64,000 nt of DNA from Bosea sp. 29B (lineage in GTDB: Bacteria > Pseudomonadota > Alphaproteobacteria > Rhizobiales > Beijerinckiaceae), in contig NZ_LR733817.1 in NCBI RefSeq assembly GCF_902506165.1, forward strand, positions 2,139,408 through 2,203,407, given 5' to 3'. Positions 59,163-64,000 of this stretch are shown here, piece by piece; the first letter of the stretch is position 1, and every line of letters starts with the position of its first letter. Position numbers and translations under genes: made by a program. The notes beneath the pieces are model-generated. The model saw nothing but the letters and a program-made list of their open reading frames with translations, was not told the DNA's origin and ran no database searches.

Positions 59163-60518
59163 TCAGCCGCTCTGGCGGATGCGTCCGCGCTTCTCGGCGC
59201 GCGCCTTGCCCATCGCGCCAAGGAAATCCCCGATCGATTGCTCTAGCGCCAGCGATTGCGACGAGGTCGCTCGGACGCGGTCGTCGACCTGCCGGGCGAG
59301 CGCAGCCGCTTCGCGCGCGAGGCCCTCGACCAGCGCGGCATGATGCGCGATGGCGTCGACGCCGGAGGACGAGCTTTCGGCGCGCTCGGCGATCGACCGG
59401 ATATGGCTGGCCTGCCCCGCGACCGACTCGGCGACGACATCGGCACTGTCCTGCAGCGTCTGCATGGTCTGGCCGAGCCCGCGCACGGCCTCGCCGATGG
59501 CGCGCCCGGCATCGACGACCTCGCCGACGCCCTGGCGGATGGTTTGCGTTGCGTTGTTGGTGGCCGCGGCGAGCGATTTGACCTCGGCGGCGACCACCGC
59601 GAAGCCCTTACCGGCTTCTCCGGCGCGAGCCGCCTCGATGGTCGCGTTGAGCGCCAGCAGGTTGGTCTGGGCGGCGAGACTCCGGATCAGTTCGACCAGG
59701 CTGCCGATCCGGTCGCTGGCCTGATTCAGTAGCGCGACGCTGTCGCTGATCGCATGGCATTCGGCGTTCGCCGCTTGGGTCGCGCGGCTCGATCCCGCCG
59801 TCTCCTGGGAGATGCGCCCGCTGGCGAGCTCGCATTGCCGCGTCGCCGCGACGATCTCGGCCACGGAGGCGGCGACCTGCTCGGGCCGCTCCTGCGTGCC
59901 GGACAAGGCCGACAAGGTCGCGCCGGCCTGGGTCGAGAGCTGGCCAGAGAAGCCGGCGACATCCCCCAGGCTCGCCTCGATCGCCGAGATGCGCTCGCCG
60001 ATCCCATCGCGAAAGGCCTGTTCGAGCGCGCCGAGACGATCGTTGACGTCGCTTTCGAGCGCGTCGTCGAAGCAGGCGAGCGAAAAGGAGATGTCGGTGA
60101 GCATGAGCTTGCAGAACACGCGCAGCGCCTCGTCGACCGGGCCCCAGCGCCGCTTCCAGCGCGCGACCAGGACAGCGAGGAAGTTCGAGAAGTCCTCGAG
60201 GAAGAACTGCGGATAGTCGGCGAGCAGGATGTCGCGGTTGTTGGCGCGGCCGACGATGCGCAGTTTCGCCAGCCGATAGCGCTCGTCGAGCTCGAGCCTG
60301 AACAGCTTGCGGTATTTCACCTGCTCGTCGGAGGCGACGTCGAGCTGGTCGAGATCGCGCTTGAACGTCTTGGCGTAGAGCTTGCGGGTGGAGGCGTCGA
60401 AATGCGGCTCCAGGATCGTCAGCAGGCGGCTGGCGATCACGGTTTCAGCCTGCGTGAAGGACGGCTGCGACGGATGCATCACCCGGAAGTGTCGCGCGAA
60501 ATGATTAACCGCCTTCAT
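59163..60518 (-). CDS. Soluble globin-coupled-sensor-like chemoreceptor lacking the expected haem His
   Basis: A 451-aa cytoplasmic protein without membrane helices. Residues ~14-165 match the protoglobin/globin-coupled sensor layout ([44 protein letters not shown]). In known haem-binding members the segment after R-I-G contains the proximal His; here it reads GRANNRDI, with Asn93-Asn94. Residues ~230-440 are a methyl-accepting signalling domain with the tip [37 protein letters not shown], which should contact CheA/CheW. It may therefore sense something other than O2 or use another ligand. ATG 60518; Met14 is an alternative start. It stands between a LysE gene and recF. Confidence 0.85.
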   Translation of the reverse strand: MKAVNHFARHFRVMHPSQPSFTQAETVIASRLLTILEPHFDASTRKLYAKTFKRDLDQLDVASDEQVKYRKLFRLELDERYRLAKLRIVGRANNRDILLADYPQFFLEDFSNFLAVLVARWKRRWGPVDEALRVFCKLMLTDISFSLACFDDALESDVNDRLGALEQAFRDGIGERISAIEASLGDVAGFSGQLSTQAGATLSALSGTQERPEQVAASVAEIVAATRQCELASGRISQETAGSSRATQAANAECHAISDSVALLNQASDRIGSLVELIRSLAAQTNLLALNATIEAARAGEAGKGFAVVAAEVKSLAAATNNATQTIRQGVGEVVDAGRAIGEAVRGLGQTMQTLQDSADVVAESVAGQASHIRSIAERAESSSSGVDAIAHHAALVEGLAREAAALARQVDDRVRATSSQSLALEQSIGDFLGAMGKARAEKRGRIRQSG

Positions 60519-60551
60519 ACGTCAGGGAGCTGCCGCTGTGGCCCGCTTTGG

Positions 60552-60659
60552 CTATAGCACCAGACCGAAAAGTGGAATCCACTTTTTCGGAAAAATCCGA
60601 TGCGATAACAATGTGATAGATCATCGTAATCGCGTCCGTTCGGACGCGCGATGATCTAG
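60552..60659. repeat. Double-hairpin repeat, divergent relative (CTAG end)
   Basis: A 108-bp palindromic stretch between recF and the chemoreceptor gene. The left hairpin is CCGAAAAGTGG-AAT-CCACTTTTTCGG (60565 onward). The right hairpin is AGATCATCG...CGATGATCT enclosing CGCGTCCG-TT-CGGACGCG. It ends in CTAG (60656-60659), like the repeats at 5824 and 24133, and has the same order of an AAAGTGG-type hairpin and a GATCA-type hairpin, although the sequence differs. The terminal CTAG provides the recF stop codon. Confidence 0.7.
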
Positions 60660-61783
60660 CACGTGGGTCTGACCTCGCCTGGCGTGACCAGGAAGCGCTG
60701 GGCTCCGGACGGGAGATCGCTGAACAGGGCTGGGTCGGCGCCGGTCATCCAGACCTGGCAGCCGAGCTCGGCCAGCGTTGCATAGAGCGCCGCCCGCCGG
60801 CGCGGGTCGAGATGGGCGGCGACCTCGTCGAGCAGGACGAGCGGCGGCAGCTCGCTCATCGTCGCGACGAGGCGGGCATGGGCGAGCACCAGCCCGATCA
60901 GCAGCGCCTTCTGCTCGCCGGTCGATCCCTGTCCGGCGGGGATGTCCTTGGCGGCATGGCGCACGGCGAGATCCGAGGCTTGCGGGCCGGTGAGCGTGCG
61001 CCCGGCCGCCTTGTCGCGCGGGCGCATCTCGCGCAGCATCTCGCGATAGCGGTCCTCGGCATCGAGTGCCGGCAGGCTCGCGACCAGCGCGTCGATCTCG
61101 CCCTCCAGGGCGATGTCGGCCTGCGGGAAGGGCGAGGCCTCGTCCGCGGTCTGGGCGATGATGGCCGAGAGCCGCGCGACGGTCTCGGCGCGCGCGGCCG
61201 CGACGGCGACGCCGAGCTCGGCGATCTCGCGCTCGACCGCGTCGAGCCAGCGTTGCTGGTGCGGGCTTTCGTCGAGGATGCGGTTGCGCGAGCGCAGCGC
61301 TTTCTCCAGTGCGTTCGAGCGCGTGCCATGGCCGGGATCGACCGCCAGCACCAGCCGGTCGAGGAAACGGCGGCGATCGCCGGCGGCGCCACGGAACAGC
61401 CCGTCGAGATCGGGCGTCAGCCAGACCAGCCTGACATAGTCGCTGAAGGCGAGGGCCGAGCCAGCCGGGGCGCCGTCGATCCGGGCGATCCGTGCTCGCC
61501 GACCCTCGGCATCGGGCGGCTCCAGCCCGATGCCGAGCCGCGCCCCATCATCGGCGAGCCCGATCGAGGCGGCGAAGCCGCCATCGCCGGGCTGGCGGAC
61601 CATGTCGGAGAGGTCGGCGCGCCGGAGGCCGCGGCCGGGCGCGAACAGCGAGAGCGCCTCGAGCAGATTGGTCTTGCCGGCGCCGTTCTCGCCGCACAGC
61701 GCAACGAGCCGGCCCTCGATCATGAGATCGAGGGCCGGATAGGAGCGGAAATTCTGCAGCGTGAGGCGGGCGACCGCGGTCAA
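60656..61783 (-). CDS. recF: DNA replication/repair protein RecF
   Basis: A 375-aa SMC-like ATPase that loads RecA at gapped DNA. Walker A is VALCGENGAGKTNLLEALSLF, the signature is GQGSTGEQKALLIGLVLAHA, and Walker B is PPLVLLDEVAAHLDPRRR. The start seems to be TTG 61783 (MTAVARLTLQNFRSYPALDL); no in-frame ATG lies before the conserved N-terminus. It lies 15 bp after dnaN. The TAG stop is part of the repeat at 60552-60659, so its last residues (GEVRPTC) may have been set by that insertion. Confidence 0.96.
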   Translation of the reverse strand: MTAVARLTLQNFRSYPALDLMIEGRLVALCGENGAGKTNLLEALSLFAPGRGLRRADLSDMVRQPGDGGFAASIGLADDGARLGIGLEPPDAEGRRARIARIDGAPAGSALAFSDYVRLVWLTPDLDGLFRGAAGDRRRFLDRLVLAVDPGHGTRSNALEKALRSRNRILDESPHQQRWLDAVEREIAELGVAVAAARAETVARLSAIIAQTADEASPFPQADIALEGEIDALVASLPALDAEDRYREMLREMRPRDKAAGRTLTGPQASDLAVRHAAKDIPAGQGSTGEQKALLIGLVLAHARLVATMSELPPLVLLDEVAAHLDPRRRAALYATLAELGCQVWMTGADPALFSDLPSGAQRFLVTPGEVRPTC

Positions 61784-61798
61784 GACGCTCTGCCGGGA

Positions 61799-62917
61799 TC
61801 AGACCCGCATCGGCATCAGCACATAGAGGGCCGAAGCGCCTTCGCGGTCCTGGATCACCGTCGGCGAACCCGGATCGGCGAGCTTGAGCAGCGCGGTGTC
61901 GCCGTCGAGCTGGGCAGCGATGTCCATCAGATAGCGCGCGTTGAAGCCGATATCGAGCGGGCCGGCATCATAGTCGACCTCGATCTCCTCGGTCGCCGAG
62001 CCGGAATCCGGATTGGTGACCGAGAGCGTCATCCGGCCATCGGCCATGGAAAGCTTCACGGCGCGGCCGCGCTCGGACGAGATCGTCGAGACGCGGTCGA
62101 CGGACGCCGCGAAATCGCCCCTGTCGACGGTGAGCAGCTTGTCGTTGCCGCTCGGGATGACACGCTGGTAGTCGGGGAAGGTGCCGTCGATCAGCTTGGA
62201 GGTGAGCACGACCTCGGCGGTGGCGACGCGGATCTTGGTGGCGGAGAGCTCGATCTGGACCTCGCTCTCGCCGTCCTCCAGCAGCTTCTGGATCTCGGCC
62301 ACGGCTTTACGTGGCACGATCACGCCGGGCATGCCGAGCGAGCCCTGCGGGGCGGCGGTATCGACGCGGGCGAGGCGATGGCCATCGGTCGCGACGGCGC
62401 GCAGCACCGGGCGCCCGTCGACATCGATCGCGTGCAGATAGATGCCGTTGAGATAGTAGCGCGTCTCCTCGGTCGAGATCGCGAACTGGGTCTTGTCGAT
62501 CAGGCGCTTGAACTCGCCGGCCGGCAGCACGAAGCGATGCGCCATCTCGCCGGCGGTGATGTCCGGGAAGTCGCTTTCCGGCAGTGTCTGCAAAGTGAAG
62601 CGCGAGCGGCCCGAGCGCAGCACCATCTGGCCGGTCTCGCCGGTGATCTCCAGCGAGACCTGCGAGCCGTCAGGCAGCTTGCGGACGATGTCGTAGAGGG
62701 TGTGGGCGGGAACCGTGGTCGCGCCGGGCTCGACCACGTCGGCCGGCACGGTCTCGACGACCTCGATGTCGAGGTCGGTCGCCTTCAGCTTCAGTCCGTC
62801 CTCGCTACCGCGCAGCAGGAGATTCGACAGGATCGGGATCGTGTTGCGCCGCTCGACGACACGATGGACATGCCCGAGCGACTTCAGGAGAGTTGAGCGT
62901 TCGACCGTAACCTTCAT
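61799..62917 (-). CDS. dnaN: DNA polymerase III sliding clamp (beta subunit)
   Basis: A 372-aa three-domain clamp that dimerises around DNA. MKVTVERSTLLKSLGHVHRVVERRNTIPILSNLLL begins domain 1, and the C-terminus ends ASALYVLMPMRV, forming the MPMR pocket edge that binds polymerase and other clamp-binding peptides. ATG 62917 gives the standard length; the frame extends to 63004 but the added residues are not homologous. It stands 137 bp after dnaA. I saw no perfect DnaA box (TTATCCACA) in that gap. Confidence 0.97.
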   Translation of the reverse strand: MKVTVERSTLLKSLGHVHRVVERRNTIPILSNLLLRGSEDGLKLKATDLDIEVVETVPADVVEPGATTVPAHTLYDIVRKLPDGSQVSLEITGETGQMVLRSGRSRFTLQTLPESDFPDITAGEMAHRFVLPAGEFKRLIDKTQFAISTEETRYYLNGIYLHAIDVDGRPVLRAVATDGHRLARVDTAAPQGSLGMPGVIVPRKAVAEIQKLLEDGESEVQIELSATKIRVATAEVVLTSKLIDGTFPDYQRVIPSGNDKLLTVDRGDFAASVDRVSTISSERGRAVKLSMADGRMTLSVTNPDSGSATEEIEVDYDAGPLDIGFNARYLMDIAAQLDGDTALLKLADPGSPTVIQDREGASALYVLMPMRV

Positions 62918-63054
62918 GGCGTCTTCTGGCATGCTGGCGCCCGCGGCGAGCCGGCAGGCAGAAAGGTGGCCCGCGACATTGCCGGACGGCCGGGCCGCGC
63001 GCAAGGGCGCGCGAGCCCGCCTGCACAGTTAACGCAGAAGGGGAGGCTGGCGCC

Positions 63055-64000
63055 TCACTCCTGCAGCATGCGCTTCAGGAGATCGACCTCGTCGTGGAGG
63101 AGACGATCCTCGACGATCGCCTTCTCGATCTTGCGCACCGCATGCAGCACGGTGGTGTGGTCGCGCCCGCCGAAGCGGCGCCCGATCTCGGGCAGCGAGC
63201 GCGGCGTCAGCGCCTTGGCGAGATACATCGCGATCTGCCGCGGCTTGACCACGGCCGCAGTCCGGCGCTCCGACAGGATGTCGGCGCGGCTGACATTGTA
63301 GCGGGTCGCGACCAGCTTCTGGATGTCCTCGATCTTGACCCGGCGCGGCTCGCGCGTCCGCACGAGATCGCGGATCGCCGCTTCCGCCGTCTCCATCGTC
63401 ACGCTGGCGCCGGTCAGCGTCGCATGCGCCAGGATGCGGTTGGCGGCGCCGTCGAGATCGCGGCCATTGGTGGCGACGAGCTTGGCGACATAGGCGATCA
63501 CGTCCGGATTGACGTGGAAGCTCGGATGGGCGGCCTTCAGCCCATCGAGGCGGGTGGTCAGGATCTTGACCCGCAGCGCCTCATCGAGCTCGCCGATCTC
63601 GACGACGAGGCCGCCGGCGAGCCGGGAGCGGATGCGCTCGTCGAGCGCCTCCAGATCGGTGGGCAGCCGGTCGGCGGCGACGACGATCTGCTTGCCGGCA
63701 TCGATCAGCGCGTTGATCGTATGGCCGAACTCCTGCTGGATCGAGCGGCCCTGAATGAACTGGACGTCGTCGACGATCAAAAGGTCGATGCCGCGCAGCT
63801 TCTCCTTGAACGCGAGCGCCGTCTGCGACTTCAGCGCGGCGACGAAGCCGTACATGAAGCGGTCCGCGGTGAAATAGGCGACGCGCTTGCCGTGCTGGCG
63901 CGCATCCTGGGCGATCGCCTGGATCAGGTGCGTCTTGCCGAGGCCGACGCCGGCATGGAGGTAGAGCGGGTTATAGGGCGTCGAGCCGGCGGGGGCCGCC
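63055..64000 (-). CDS. dnaA: Chromosomal replication initiator DnaA (5' end cut by window edge)
   Basis: About 315 C-terminal residues are visible; the reading frame runs to position 64000 without a start. AAA+ domain: [21 protein letters not shown] (Walker A), [15 protein letters not shown] (Walker B), and sensor segments [11 protein letters not shown]. The DNA-binding domain IV contains [21 protein letters not shown], the DnaA signature that reads DnaA boxes. It begins the dnaA-dnaN-recF cluster. Domain I and the linker lie outside the window. Confidence 0.97.
   Translation of the reverse strand, partial: AAPAGSTPYNPLYLHAGVGLGKTHLIQAIAQDARQHGKRVAYFTADRFMYGFVAALKSQTALAFKEKLRGIDLLIVDDVQFIQGRSIQQEFGHTINALIDAGKQIVVAADRLPTDLEALDERIRSRLAGGLVVEIGELDEALRVKILTTRLDGLKAAHPSFHVNPDVIAYVAKLVATNGRDLDGAANRILAHATLTGASVTMETAEAAIRDLVRTREPRRVKIEDIQKLVATRYNVSRADILSERRTAAVVKPRQIAMYLAKALTPRSLPEIGRRFGGRDHTTVLHAVRKIEKAIVEDRLLHDEVDLLKRMLQE

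Noticed and set aside
62918..63054. Possible origin of replication between dnaA and dnaN
   Set aside because: No TTATCCACA-type box or AT-rich unwinding region is visible; in this group oriC usually lies elsewhere.
1..64000. Prophage, CRISPR array, integron or defence island
   Set aside because: No phage structural, integrase, cas or restriction genes and no regularly spaced direct repeats are seen; the toxin-antitoxin pair stands alone.

Overview
The window is chromosomal DNA of a high-GC alphaproteobacterium, most likely order Hyphomicrobiales. Several gene orders are typical of that group: pckA/chvI/chvG/hprK/EIIA/HPr/ahcY, hslV-GNAT-hslU, actS-actR, hisB-DUF2628-hisH-hisA, rph-rdgB-hemW beside hrcA, and dnaA-dnaN-recF. 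A Bosea-like genus is my best guess, but it comes from gene content and not from a database comparison. Nearly everything is housekeeping or core regulatory sequence. I see no prophage, no intact insertion sequence, no CRISPR array, and no tRNA or rRNA gene.

Region by region. 1-9.1 kb (minus strand): corC (cut by the edge), ybeY, phoH, miaB, a palindromic MITE-like element, plsC, rimI, tsaB, an Nfu-type Fe-S scaffold, a universal stress protein and trpS. 9.1-15 kb: murJ, a ParDE/RelE-type toxin-antitoxin pair, hslU-GNAT-hslV, a hypothetical gene and an isocitrate lyase/PEP mutase-family gene. 15-22.7 kb: the histidine operon (hisB, DUF2628, hisH, hisA // hisF, hisE) followed by coaA. The operon is split by three opposite-strand genes for a Tat-exported beta-carbonic anhydrase and two tandem periplasmic PheC-like proteins. 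22.7-29.3 kb: DUF1697, a YqaA-type membrane protein, RidA, a helical-repeat protein, an aminotransferase, cobQ and a TetR regulator. 29.3-33.2 kb: a polysaccharide-initiation trio (WbpM-, WbpV- and WbpL-like). 33.2-39.4 kb: mmcB with a possible LexA box, then a redox operon actS-actR-group III truncated haemoglobin, phaZ, a YgjP-like metalloprotease and a DUF4105 protein. 39.4-47.8 kb: pckA, a HugZ-like protein, chvI-chvG, hprK-EIIA-HPr (the truncated PTS), a 46-codon membrane ORF, and ahcY behind a 22-bp operator. 47.8-58.1 kb: a DivL-type kinase with Tyr in place of His, a TsaE/AmgK fusion, an exported SMP-30 protein, hemW-rdgB-rph, hrcA and an ankyrin protein. 58.1-64 kb: a cupin, a LysE exporter, a soluble globin-like chemoreceptor, recF, dnaN and dnaA (cut by the edge).

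The genes are tightly packed. Many start and stop codons overlap as ATGA, GTGA or TGATG, which implies translational coupling. Several lists of starts needed adjusting from the longest possible frame using Shine-Dalgarno spacing and family length (murJ, miaB, pckA, hslU, dnaN, coaA, hrcA and others).

The least ordinary structures are as follows. (1) A 263-bp element with 31-bp inverted ends, two nested hairpin arms and a candidate TGA target duplication. (2) A dispersed family of about 110-120-bp double-hairpin repeats ending in CTAG, two of which supply the stop codons of tsaB and recF. (3) The carbonic anhydrase/PheC/PheC insertion inside the his operon. (4) A truncated haemoglobin translationally coupled to the redox regulator ActR. 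(5) A globin-coupled chemoreceptor that has Asn where the haem-ligating His is expected. (6) Palindromic operator candidates in front of ahcY, pckA, the SMP-30 gene, the TetR gene and the toxin-antitoxin operon. I did not find a clearly new multi-gene defence or biosynthetic system.
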